Notes: generated by a model from the letters alone, not told the origin. Numbered from the stretch's first letter, positions 1-5,975 are shown. The stretch is 5,975 bases of DNA from an uncultured Planctomycetaceae bacterium (GCA_945957305.1 CAMFLN010000236.1:1-5975); one strand, 5' to 3'. Made by a program: numbers and translations.

Positions 1-670
1 GACCGTCGGGCGAAAGCGTCGTGGGCACTTCCGCGATGCGCAACTTATAGAGCGTCGCTTTCACGACCATTTCGCTGGCGAACTCCATCCCGGTTGTGCG
101 CAGGTCGAGACGCGTGATGGCGTCTTTGCTAAACCCGCGCAGGCCGCACTGAAAGTCTCCGCACGAACTATGAAAGAACAACCGGCCGATTCCGGTCAAA
201 ACTGGATTGCCAAAGTAGTAGTGCAGCTTGGGCATCGCGCCGGGCTTGATTCCGCCCTGGAACCGATTGCCCATGACGAACTCGTACCCCTCGCGCAGCT
301 TGACCAGAAATGTATTGATATCGGTGAAGTCGTAGCTGTCGTCTGCATCACCCATGATGACGTACTTGCCGCGGGCGGCGACGATCCCGCCCATCAATGC
401 GCTGCCGTAACCCTTTTGATTCACGACAACCACGCGTGCACCGGCCGCCGTGGCAATCGCTTGCGAACCATCCGTACTACCATTATCCGCCACCAACACC
501 TCGCCCGAGATGTTGTGCTTCTGCATGGCCGATAGCGCTTTTTGAATGCACGTCGCCAGCGTTTCTGCCTCATTCAAACAAGGCATAACCACCGACAGTT
601 CGACAGCACCGGCGCCCGGGTCGTCGTACGCCTGTGCGGTTGCGGCGAATGTATTCGCAGGGGACGTCAT
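1..670 (-). CDS. Family 2 glycosyltransferase, DPM1/GtrB-like (partial, C-terminus off the left edge)
   Basis: Reading the minus strand from the ATG at 670 gives 223 uninterrupted residues to the window edge. The protein has a GT-A/GT2 domain: the first strand ELSVVMPCLNEAETL (residues 24-38), the nucleotide-binding DNGSTDGS (62-69), and the metal-binding acidic cluster GDADDSYDF (107-115). The block GNRF..G.KPGAMP..H.YFGNPVLTGIGRLFF (135-166) and CGDFQCGLRGFSKD (170-183) mark the subgroup often annotated as dolichol-phosphate mannosyltransferase or dolichol-P-glucose synthetase. Family members transfer a sugar from a nucleotide donor to polyprenyl phosphate at the cytoplasmic membrane face; the actual sugar cannot be read here. 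Proteins of this subgroup are usually longer than 300 residues, often with C-terminal membrane helices, so a substantial C-terminal part is missing. The start is supported by AGAGGA four bases upstream. It lies downstream of, and in the same direction as, the GT39-like gene, 189 bp away, so co-transcription is possible but not shown. Confidence 0.9.
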   Translation of the reverse strand, partial: MTSPANTFAATAQAYDDPGAGAVELSVVMPCLNEAETLATCIQKALSAMQKHNISGEVLVADNGSTDGSQAIATAAGARVVVVNQKGYGSALMGGIVAARGKYVIMGDADDSYDFTDINTFLVKLREGYEFVMGNRFQGGIKPGAMPKLHYYFGNPVLTGIGRLFFHSSCGDFQCGLRGFSKDAITRLDLRTTGMEFASEMVVKATLYKLRIAEVPTTLSPDG

Positions 671-674
671 TGGG

Positions 675-680
675 TCCTCT
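675..680 (-). promoter_or_regulatory. Shine-Dalgarno site of the GT2 gene
   Basis: The minus strand reads AGAGGA followed by four bases (CCCA) and then ATG at 670. This is a good match to the anti-Shine-Dalgarno sequence at slightly short spacing. It supports 670 as the GT2 start. Confidence 0.6.
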
Positions 681-685
681 GAAAG

Positions 686-717
686 CATGTCAAAGACATG
701 TCGCTAAACGACGTGTC
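686..717. repeat. Overlapping inverted repeats (catgtc / gacatgtcg / cgacgtgtc) in the GT2 leader
   Basis: Three related arms lie in 32 bp: catgtc (686-691), gacatgtcg (695-703) and cgacgtgtc (709-717). Arm 1 and the start of arm 2 form a perfect 6-bp inverted repeat with a 3-base loop (aaa). Arms 2 and 3 form a 9-bp inverted repeat with one mismatch and a 5-base loop (ctaaa). The two pairings share arm 2, so they exclude each other. The block begins 16 bases upstream of the GT2 ATG, just beyond the Shine-Dalgarno site. It could be an operator for a dimeric regulator, a leader RNA structure, or chance. In the minus-strand transcript the 9-bp stem would carry a C-A mismatch, while the plus-strand reading has a G-U pair. 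Confidence 0.35.
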
Positions 718-742
718 GACGAGCACTACGGAATTGTTAATG

Positions 743-765
743 CAGCGCTCCGCCGGGAGCGGCTG
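743..765 (-). other. GC-rich hairpin between the GT39-like and GT2 genes
   Basis: The arms gctcc (747-751) and ggagc (756-760) pair around the loop gccg, and the stem continues as cagc (743-746) with gctg (762-765) across one bulged base (761). It lies about 95 bp past the GT39-like stop codon, between two genes read in the same direction. There is no T-run after it on the minus strand (GCATTAACAATTCC follows), so it does not qualify as a standard intrinsic terminator. It may be an mRNA-stabilising or attenuating stem, or have no role. The rest of the 671-859 gap contains a 10-bp palindrome, gcggcgccgc (807-816), and no gene that I can support. Confidence 0.3.
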
Positions 766-859
766 TCGGGCCTTGGACCGACCGAGTTCTATCTTAATCG
801 CGTGTGGCGGCGCCGCAGCGCGCAAATTTCGGCCGTGACATCCCCTACGACCCGCACGA

Positions 860-2983
860 TCAGTCGGGGGGCGTTGCCGCGACAGTTCCGGCCCGACGCA
901 TTTCCTCGGCTTGGGCCTCGGGCATTGGCAGCAACTCGGTCGGCGGGCCGTCGAGGGCGCGAGCCACATCTTCGTCTGACAAGCGATAAACGAGGATCGA
1001 GTAACCAATCTGTTCATCGGGCTCGCGGGCACGCAAGAAACTGGCCAGTCGGCTGAAGCGCAAAGTGTCGTAAGCCCAGCAGGCGAGGTTCCACTGCTGC
1101 TCGGACATACCGGCGATCGGCACGGCGTCCACCGCTTTCCCCGCTTGGCGAGCTGTGTCGGCATTGGCGCGATAGGCTGCAATCAAGGGACGCAGCTGTT
1201 GGTACTGCTGCTCATAAGATTCGTTCCAACGACCCGAGTACGGCAGCAGCACAGCTTGCAGCATGGTCGCACTGACGAGGTAAGTGCCACCGGTCAACGG
1301 AGCGGGAACATGCGGCTGCCAGCGGAAAGGATACGAAGTCAGATATTCTGCCTGGACGCCGTAGTACTCGACCGGCGGTCCGCCAAAGAACGAAAAATAG
1401 AGCCGGCTGCGGTCTTTCGTATCGTCCCGGTGTGCGTCCAACCAGGGCTTCACCCGTTTCAGATCCTGGCTCCAGTCGAGCGAACTATCGACGAGATGAC
1501 GGTACGCCTGACGAGGGCCTCCCGACGGCAAGTTGAAATAGGGCAGGTAATCGGGCCACCAAAGCAGCATCTCAACGACTGTAATTGCGAGCGCACAAGC
1601 GCTGACTCCACGCATGACTTGCACCGGCAACCTGGTGTGCCCTGCCGGAGCGTGCGTTGACAGTTCGACCGAGCTAGGCGCCGGGGGCTGAAACCACCAC
1701 GCCACGGCTCCCGTCAAGATGAACAGCGGAGGATACGTCGGCAGCAGGTAGCGATGGCCGGCGTCCATGTGGTTCGCCAGCGTGAAGCCCCAATAAACGA
1801 CGAACAGGATAACGAGCGGTGCCAGATTGTAAAAAAGCCCCTGGTTTCCCGGCTGATGCTGCGATTCCAAGTTTGCCGCTGCGGAGCGATAAAACCACAC
1901 GGCAAGCACCGCCGCGGCGAGCAACACGAAAAACTCGACTGGCGTTTTGGCGACAAAACAATAGGGGTAGAAACCAAGCCAACCAAAACGGCGAAACTCG
2001 CCATGGAAAAAGGCGTTGCACCCTTCCGAATAGTGCATGACATGCGAAAAGCCGAACAAATAGGCCTCGGGTAGCAAGTGATACTCGCGCGCGAGGTCGA
2101 CCGCCCGATTCGCAATTGGCACGTGGAACTCAACTTCATGCCAGGGAGGGGAAGCATTTTCTGGATTCAGCGCCGGGTTCATCATCTCGTAGCGAAATCC
2201 ATAAGACGCCCAGATCGACAGGGCGACGCCCACGATCAAAAGCGGCACTAGACCAACAAACACCGCCAGTTGGGCCGCGCGTCCCTGGACCACTCTCCTT
2301 CCGCGCCCCATAGGAAGTGGCGCTGGGTTCACGAGCCGCACGGCCATTAACAGCAGCCCCATGGGCACAATCGCCGGCGCGGAAAACTTGGACAAAAACA
2401 AGACAGAAAGCCCGAGCCAACTCGCCAGCAACGTGCCGAAAGAAACGCGGTGGAACAACATCCACAGGGCGCCTATCGCGGCGGTAAAGCCAAGGGCATT
2501 GGCCATGTCGGTCGTGGCCAGAAAACCATGCGTGAGCGTGGCATTGGAAAAGACGTAGAGCGTGAGGCTGAAAAGGCCACCGAGTGTGCCGAAGAGCCGA
2601 CGGGACCAGAGATACACTAGGCCCCCCAGGGTCACCCCCAGCAGGGCTGTCATCGTCCGCGCGCGCAGCAGCAAGGAATCCGCATCGTTGCCTGAGCCGT
2701 AGACGAACAGGTCGCCGAAATCCCACTGCCGCATCTCGCGCCAGGCGGCGGCATCGACCGAGGGAAAGTGGTAGCCCAACAGCCACAGCGGCAAGCCGCA
2801 CAGGCGCTGCGGCCAGTTGCCGTTGTTGGGTTGCATGCGGTAGTCGTTGTGAACCCAATAACTGACACCACCGGCAAGATGCGCACCTTCGTCACCGACT
2901 TGCGACATCTGCCGCGATGCGCTTAGGCCAAGGATTACATAACTGGCCAGCAGTACGACAACGGCAACCGGCGCCCAACGCAT
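860..2983 (-). CDS. GT39-like (GT-C fold) integral membrane glycosyltransferase, 707 residues
   Basis: This polytopic membrane protein probably transfers a sugar from a polyprenyl-phosphate carrier to an acceptor outside the cytoplasm; substrate and acceptor are unknown. Residues 5-20 are the first membrane helix. The next loop carries the acidic pair D31-E32 in GDEGAHLAGGVSYW, the usual catalytic position in GT-C enzymes. A second conserved acidic site is ATTDMANALG (156-165). Further hydrophobic segments lie near 112-125, 134-148, 160-177, 183-198, 202-216, 237-258, 350-364, 387-402, 412-430 and 459-476. HRYLLPTYPPLF (410-421) and YLPYFN...DSSLDWSQDL (479-508) are typical of GT39-like proteins. 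The C-terminal 200 residues look soluble. The frame stays open upstream to 3325, but that part overlaps the divergent methyltransferase and has an arginine-rich, non-membrane composition, so ATG 2983 is chosen. Its Shine-Dalgarno site is weak (GAGAG, 12 bases upstream). The stop is TGA at 860-862. Confidence 0.85.
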   Translation of the reverse strand: MRWAPVAVVVLLASYVILGLSASRQMSQVGDEGAHLAGGVSYWVHNDYRMQPNNGNWPQRLCGLPLWLLGYHFPSVDAAAWREMRQWDFGDLFVYGSGNDADSLLLRARTMTALLGVTLGGLVYLWSRRLFGTLGGLFSLTLYVFSNATLTHGFLATTDMANALGFTAAIGALWMLFHRVSFGTLLASWLGLSVLFLSKFSAPAIVPMGLLLMAVRLVNPAPLPMGRGRRVVQGRAAQLAVFVGLVPLLIVGVALSIWASYGFRYEMMNPALNPENASPPWHEVEFHVPIANRAVDLAREYHLLPEAYLFGFSHVMHYSEGCNAFFHGEFRRFGWLGFYPYCFVAKTPVEFFVLLAAAVLAVWFYRSAAANLESQHQPGNQGLFYNLAPLVILFVVYWGFTLANHMDAGHRYLLPTYPPLFILTGAVAWWFQPPAPSSVELSTHAPAGHTRLPVQVMRGVSACALAITVVEMLLWWPDYLPYFNLPSGGPRQAYRHLVDSSLDWSQDLKRVKPWLDAHRDDTKDRSRLYFSFFGGPPVEYYGVQAEYLTSYPFRWQPHVPAPLTGGTYLVSATMLQAVLLPYSGRWNESYEQQYQQLRPLIAAYRANADTARQAGKAVDAVPIAGMSEQQWNLACWAYDTLRFSRLASFLRAREPDEQIGYSILVYRLSDEDVARALDGPPTELLPMPEAQAEEMRRAGTVAATPPD

Positions 2984-3047
2984 GAGTCCGCTGCTCTCAG
3001 AAGATGTCCGGCCTTGCCTGGCAACGTGCCAACCACATCGTAATCGG

Positions 3048-3146
3048 CCGCGCAAGGACCGGCAACGCCGTGAAACGCGCCGCTTCTCGCGTTTCACAAT
3101 CCCGATTAACCTGGAACACAAGCCAACCGCGCAAGCGCACCGGCAA
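3048..3146 (+). repeat. Imperfect direct repeat flanking the inverted repeat
   Basis: The motif ccgcgcaag-accggcaa occurs at 3048-3065, with one base between the halves, and again at 3127-3146, with three bases between the halves. The halves ccgcgcaag and accggcaa are identical in both copies. The start points are 79 bp apart and the copies flank the 10-bp inverted repeat. They may be binding sites, remnants of a small duplication, or a coincidence in GC-rich DNA. Confidence 0.35.
3070..3097. repeat. Perfect 10-bp inverted repeat with 8-base spacer
   Basis: gtgaaacgcg (3070-3079) and cgcgtttcac (3088-3097) are exact reverse complements around the spacer ccgcttct. The bases just outside (c3069 and a3098) do not pair, so the stem is exactly 10 bp. 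It sits near the middle of the divergent region, 82 bp from the plus-strand start and 87 bp from the minus-strand start. No T-run follows on either strand, so a terminator is unlikely. An operator for a dimeric transcription factor controlling both genes, or a leader RNA hairpin, would fit. Confidence 0.55.
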
Positions 3147-3178
3147 TCGGCGACACTGCATTCCTCCTGGACTTTGAA

Positions 3179-3805
3179 ATGGCCGCCAAATGGCCTTTGG
3201 CTTCGATCGGCAAGGCGCACGGCGCCTTCGTTCATTCGCGCCGGGTGCGGATGATCGCCCACCATTTTGCCGCGTTGTTGCCGCCGAACCATGCGGTGCT
3301 CGACGTGGGCTGTGGTGACGGACAAGTGGCGTCACTGCTCGTCGCAGCGCGGCCCGATGCACACGTCAGCGGCGTAGACGTGCTCGTTCGCGCAGAGACG
3401 CGTATCCCAGTCACTGAGTTCGATGGGCACCACTTGCCCTTTGCCGACAAGTCCTTTGATACGGTGCTCTTTTCGGATGTGTTGCATCATACGGAATCGC
3501 CTGGAGAGCTTCTGGCCGAGGCGCAGCGCGTCGCCCGGCATTGCGTGCTGATCAAGGATCACGTCGTGACTGGCTTTCTCGCCCGACCGACGCTTCGCTT
3601 CATGGACTGGGTGGGCAACGCCCCGCACCAGGTCGCGCTTCCCTACAATTATCAGACGCAAGCGCAATGGGATGCGCTATTCGAAGAGTGCGGCCTCAGG
3701 CAGCGAGCCCTGCTGCGCCGACTGGGCTTGTACCCGGCGTGGGCCGATCCGCTCTTCGGCCGCTCGCTGCATTTCATTGGGCTCTATGACGTGACGCGTC
3801 AGTAA
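3179..3805 (+). CDS. Class I SAM-dependent methyltransferase, 208 residues
   Basis: The protein has a single Rossmann-like methyltransferase domain. Motif I is LDVGCGDG (41-48), the acidic end of strand 2 is GVDV (65-68), the adenine-contacting region is FDGHHLPF (81-88), and FDTVLFSDVLHHTESP (93-108) is motif IV of the methyltransferase_11 type. The distinctive stretch IKDH (125-128) with LRFMDWVGNAPHQVALPYNY (139-158) marks a subfamily I recognise as annotated only as class I SAM-dependent methyltransferase. No signal peptide or membrane segment is seen, so it should act in the cytoplasm; the acceptor is unknown. ATG 3179 is the first ATG after an upstream in-frame TAA at 3107, but no clear Shine-Dalgarno site precedes it. 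A start at ATG 3251 would lose the conserved-looking FVHSRRVR (17-24). It is divergent from the GT39-like gene, hinting at action on a glycan or lipid. Confidence 0.88.
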   Translation: MAAKWPLASIGKAHGAFVHSRRVRMIAHHFAALLPPNHAVLDVGCGDGQVASLLVAARPDAHVSGVDVLVRAETRIPVTEFDGHHLPFADKSFDTVLFSDVLHHTESPGELLAEAQRVARHCVLIKDHVVTGFLARPTLRFMDWVGNAPHQVALPYNYQTQAQWDALFEECGLRQRALLRRLGLYPAWADPLFGRSLHFIGLYDVTRQ

Positions 3806-3827
3806 ATGCCGTTGCGTTTGGCTGACG
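3797..3827. other. Weak inverted repeat at the convergent gene ends
   Basis: cgtcag (3797-3802) and ctgacg (3822-3827) are exact reverse complements around 19 bases that contain the methyltransferase stop codon. The two convergent genes are separated by only 24 bp (3806-3829), so any shared terminator would have to lie here or inside a gene. The stem is short, the loop long and there is no T-run, so a bidirectional terminator is only a weak possibility. Confidence 0.2.
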
Positions 3828-3829
3828 AA

Positions 3830-5959
3830 CTACTCTCCCCACCGCCAGTTGCGGATTTCTGGCAGGTCTTCGCCGTAAGTGCGGATGTAGCGTTTGTGTT
3901 CGATCAGTTTGTCGCGGCAGAATTGCTTGACGTACGCCCCCTTGTCCCCCAACTGCGGCAGCCGATCGACGGCGTCCATCACCAGGTGAAAGCGATCCAG
4001 TTCGTTCAGAACTGGCATGTCGAACGGAGTGGTGATGGTTCCCTCTTCCTTGTAGCCACGCACGTGGAAGTTGTCATGATTCGTGCGCCGGTAAGTCAGC
4101 CGGTGAATCAACCAGGGATAGCCGTGATAGGCGAAGATCACGGGCTTGTCGTGCGTGAAGAACGAATCGAAATCCTTGTCCAGCAGCCCATGCGGGTGCT
4201 CCGTTGAAGGCTGCAGCTTCATCAAGTCGACGACGTTAACCATACGAATCTTCAGCTCAGGCAGATGTTCGCGGAGCAGCTTGATGGCCGCCAGTGTTTC
4301 CAGAGTTGGGACATCGCCGGCGGCCGCCATCACCAGGTCGGGATCGGCGCCGTTATCGTTGCTGGCCCACTCCCAAATACTGATTCCGCCTGTGCAATGC
4401 TTGACGGCTTCATCCATCGTCAGCCATTGGGGCGCGGGGTGCTTGCCAGCCACGACGATGTTGACGTAGTGCCTGCTCCGCAAGCAATGTTCCATGACCG
4501 ACAACAGGCAATTCGCGTCTGGTGGAAGATAAACGCGTACGACTTCGGCTTTCTTGTTCATCGCCACGTCGATGAAGCCGGGGTCCTGGTGAGTAAAACC
4601 GTTATGGTCCTGCCGCCAGACGTGTGAGGCCAGCAAGATATTCAGCGATGCAATTGGCCGCCGCCAGGAGATGCCACGCGTCACTTGCAGCCACTTGGCA
4701 TGCTGGTTGAACATCGAATCAATGATGTGGATGAACGCTTCGTACGAGTTGAACAAGCCATGCCGGCCGGTCAGCAGGTACCCTTCGAGCCAACCTTCGC
4801 ATTGGTGCTCGCTGAGAATTTCGACCACCCGGCCGTCCAGCGCCAGATGATCATCGATCGCAATGGTTTCGGCGTCCCATTGCCGCTCGGTAACCTGAAA
4901 GACGTCCCCCAGCCGATTGGACATCGTTTCGTCGGGACCGAAGATCCGAAAATTACGCGTGCCGGCATTTAACTTGATAACGTCACGCAAGAACGTCCCC
5001 AGGACGCGCGTGTCCTCGCCGTCAATGGCGCCGGGCGCCGGCAGCTGCAGTGCGTACTTCGTAAAGTCAGGCAGCTGCAGATCCTTGAGCAACAAACCCC
5101 CGTTGGCGTGCGGATTGGCCCCCATGCGCCGCAAGCCGCGCGGCGCCAACTCGGCCAACTCGGCCTGCAATTTCCCTTCCTCATCGAACAACTCTTCCGG
5201 TCGATAACTGCGCAACCAGGTACCGAGTTGTTCGAGATGTTGCGGATTATGCCGCGGATTCGACAACGGCACCTGGTGCGCGCGGAATGTTCCCTCGACC
5301 GGCAATCCATCGACCACCTTCGGGCCGGTCCAGCCCTTGGGCGTCTGCAAAACGATCATCGGCCAGCGCGGCCGCGCCGTCGCCGAATTTGCGCGCGCCG
5401 CGTGTTGAATGGCGGCGATATCGTCGAAGATCTTGTCGAGCGTCGAGGCCATCAACGCGTGCATCTCCGCGGGGTCATCGCCGCAGACAAAATACGGTTC
5501 ATAGCCGTATCCGCGCATTAACGAGGCTAGTTCCTCCTGACCGATCCGCGCGAGCACGGTGGGGTTGCTGATCTTGTAACCGTTGAGATGCAAAATCGGC
5601 AGCACGGCGCCGTCGGTCGCCGGGTTGAGGAACTTGTTGCCATGCCAGCCCGTTGCGAGCGGACCTGTCTCGGCCTCACCATCGCCGACGACGCAAGCCA
5701 CGACGAGTTGCGGATTATCAAACACGGCGCCAAAGGCATGGCTCAGGCTATACCCCAGCTCTCCCCCTTCGTGAATCGAGCCCGGTGTTTCGGGAGCGAC
5801 ATGGCTGGGAATACCGCCGGGAAAGGAGAATTGCTTGAAGAGATGCTTCAGCCCGTCTGCGGATTGCGGGATATGGGGGTACAACTCGCTGTAGGTGCCT
5901 TCCAGGTACGTATTCGCCACGAGCGCTGGCCCGCCGTGTCCTGGTCCGGAGATGTAAAT
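3830..5959 (-). CDS. xfp: Xylulose-5-phosphate/fructose-6-phosphate phosphoketolase (partial, N-terminus missing)
   Basis: This thiamine-diphosphate enzyme splits xylulose-5-P (and often fructose-6-P) with phosphate into acetyl-phosphate plus glyceraldehyde-3-P (or erythrose-4-P) in the cytoplasm. Counting residues from codon 5974-5972, the real protein begins at residue 6 with [10 protein letters not shown]. Diagnostic parts follow in order: H13 in GPGHGG, H58 in [18 protein letters not shown] (69-75), ThDP/metal motif GDGEAETG (97-104) with LHLNGYKI (128-135), TPKGWTGPK (211-219), RAHQVP (231-236), [10 protein letters not shown] (346-355), [15 protein letters not shown] (392-406) and [11 protein letters not shown] (456-466). 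From memory of Bifidobacterium numbering, H13, H58, H233 and H462 match H97, H142, H320 and H553, which implies about 89 N-terminal residues missing, including H64, and a full length near 800. The stop is TAG at 3830-3832. Residues 1-5 (MYKRQ) come from adapter sequence and are excluded. It converges on the methyltransferase and seems functionally unrelated to it. No acetate kinase or phosphotransacetylase lies in the window. Confidence 0.96.
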   Translation of the reverse strand: MYISGPGHGGPALVANTYLEGTYSELYPHIPQSADGLKHLFKQFSFPGGIPSHVAPETPGSIHEGGELGYSLSHAFGAVFDNPQLVVACVVGDGEAETGPLATGWHGNKFLNPATDGAVLPILHLNGYKISNPTVLARIGQEELASLMRGYGYEPYFVCGDDPAEMHALMASTLDKIFDDIAAIQHAARANSATARPRWPMIVLQTPKGWTGPKVVDGLPVEGTFRAHQVPLSNPRHNPQHLEQLGTWLRSYRPEELFDEEGKLQAELAELAPRGLRRMGANPHANGGLLLKDLQLPDFTKYALQLPAPGAIDGEDTRVLGTFLRDVIKLNAGTRNFRIFGPDETMSNRLGDVFQVTERQWDAETIAIDDHLALDGRVVEILSEHQCEGWLEGYLLTGRHGLFNSYEAFIHIIDSMFNQHAKWLQVTRGISWRRPIASLNILLASHVWRQDHNGFTHQDPGFIDVAMNKKAEVVRVYLPPDANCLLSVMEHCLRSRHYVNIVVAGKHPAPQWLTMDEAVKHCTGGISIWEWASNDNGADPDLVMAAAGDVPTLETLAAIKLLREHLPELKIRMVNVVDLMKLQPSTEHPHGLLDKDFDSFFTHDKPVIFAYHGYPWLIHRLTYRRTNHDNFHVRGYKEEGTITTPFDMPVLNELDRFHLVMDAVDRLPQLGDKGAYVKQFCRDKLIEHKRYIRTYGEDLPEIRNWRWGE

Positions 5960-5975
5960 CTGTCTCTTATACACA
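5960..5975. other. Tn5/Nextera transposase mosaic-end adapter (sequencing artefact)
   Basis: The last 16 bases, ctgtctcttatacaca, equal the first 16 bases of the 19-bp Tn5 mosaic end used in Nextera-type library adapters (CTGTCTCTTATACACATCT). The reverse complement reads tgtgtataagagacag. The match ends exactly at the window end, as untrimmed adapter at a contig edge would. This is not genomic sequence. It supplies the false GTG start and the MYKRQ N-terminus of the phosphoketolase frame. Confidence 0.95.

Larger units (their letters stand above)
2984..3178. promoter_or_regulatory. Divergent intergenic region carrying the promoters of both flanking genes
   Basis: The 195 bp between the outward-facing starts at 2983 (minus) and 3179 (plus) must carry or lead to the promoters of both genes if they are transcribed locally. 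I see no clear -10/-35 pair on either strand. It contains a perfect 10-bp inverted repeat (3070-3097), an imperfect direct repeat (3048-3065 and 3127-3146) and a short inverted repeat tggca-acg-tgcca (3019-3031). The plus frame of the methyltransferase has a TAA at 3107 and no ATG between it and 3179. Promoter function is inferred from the gene arrangement only. Confidence 0.5.

Noticed and set aside
170..535. A 121-codon plus-strand frame.
   Set aside because: It is antisense to the GT2 catalytic core, which carries clear family motifs in the minus-strand reading.
692..697. A TTGACA sequence on the minus strand, a perfect -35 box.
   Set aside because: The matching -10 position would fall at the GT2 start codon and no TATAAT-like sequence is there, so it cannot drive GT2 in the usual way.
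634..1056. A 140-codon plus-strand frame crossing the 671-859 gap.
   Set aside because: It overlaps the 5' end of GT2 and the 3' end of the GT39-like gene antisense, has an arginine-rich composition typical of a shadow, and no Shine-Dalgarno site or motif was seen.
2136..2858. A 240-codon minus-strand frame in another register inside the GT39-like gene, and a 171-codon plus-strand frame at 1145-1660.
   Set aside because: Both are composition shadows of a GC-rich gene. Only the 860-2983 frame has membrane helices and GT39-like motifs.
3806..4207. A 133-codon plus-strand frame whose ATG directly follows the methyltransferase stop codon (taaatg), looking like a translationally coupled second gene.
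   Set aside because: All but its first 24 bases are antisense to the phosphoketolase 3' end, whose protein sequence is unmistakable and conserved to the stop. The plus-strand translation has no recognisable motif.
5038..5084. Repeated ggcagctgcag at 5040 and 5071.
   Set aside because: It lies inside the phosphoketolase gene and reflects two Leu-Gln-Leu-Pro stretches (LQLPDF and LQLPAPG) in the protein, so coding constraint explains it.
1..5975. CRISPR arrays, tRNA or rRNA genes, insertion sequences, toxin-antitoxin or defence genes.
   Set aside because: I looked on both strands and saw no regularly spaced repeats, no tRNA-like cloverleaf, and no transposase or defence motifs. The Tn5-like bases at the end are library adapter, not a mobile element.

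Overview
This window reads as a piece of a moderately high-GC bacterial genome, most likely a draft or metagenome assembly. It holds four protein-coding genes, two of them cut by the window edges. The style of the proteins resembles what I know from Planctomycetota and similar environmental bacteria: a DPM1/GtrB-like GT2 with the KPGAMP...GNPVLTGIGRLFF block, a GT39-like membrane protein with the DWSQDL motif, and a roughly 800-residue phosphoketolase. That placement is an inference from protein character, not a demonstrated assignment.

Layout from left to right. Positions 1-670 (minus) hold the N-terminal 223 residues of a family 2 glycosyltransferase that probably charges a lipid carrier with a sugar; its C-terminus lies off the left edge. 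A 189-bp gap (671-859) holds a good Shine-Dalgarno site, a set of overlapping inverted repeats just upstream of the GT2 start, and a GC-rich hairpin. Positions 860-2983 (minus) encode a 707-residue polytopic GT39-like (GT-C fold) glycosyltransferase. A 195-bp divergent intergenic region (2984-3178) holds a perfect 10-bp inverted repeat and an imperfect direct repeat. Positions 3179-3805 (plus) encode a 208-residue class I SAM-dependent methyltransferase. After a 24-bp convergent gap, positions 3830-5959 (minus) encode most of a xylulose-5-P/fructose-6-P phosphoketolase that lacks its N-terminus.

The GT2, GT39-like protein and methyltransferase make sense together as a small module for building and modifying a lipid-linked glycan: one enzyme makes a polyprenyl-phosphate sugar on the cytoplasmic face, one transfers sugar from such a carrier on the other face, and one methylates an unknown acceptor. 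The phosphoketolase is a central carbon enzyme (acetyl-phosphate production) with no obvious link to the module; it is only a convergent neighbour.

The clearest unexpected signal is technical. The last 16 bases (5960-5975) match the Tn5/Nextera transposase mosaic end. The phosphoketolase reading frame therefore ends in adapter sequence, and any N-terminus beginning MYKRQ is an artefact. I do not see convincing evidence for a novel defence, mobile or RNA-based system; the best biological leads are the repeat structures in the two intergenic regions.
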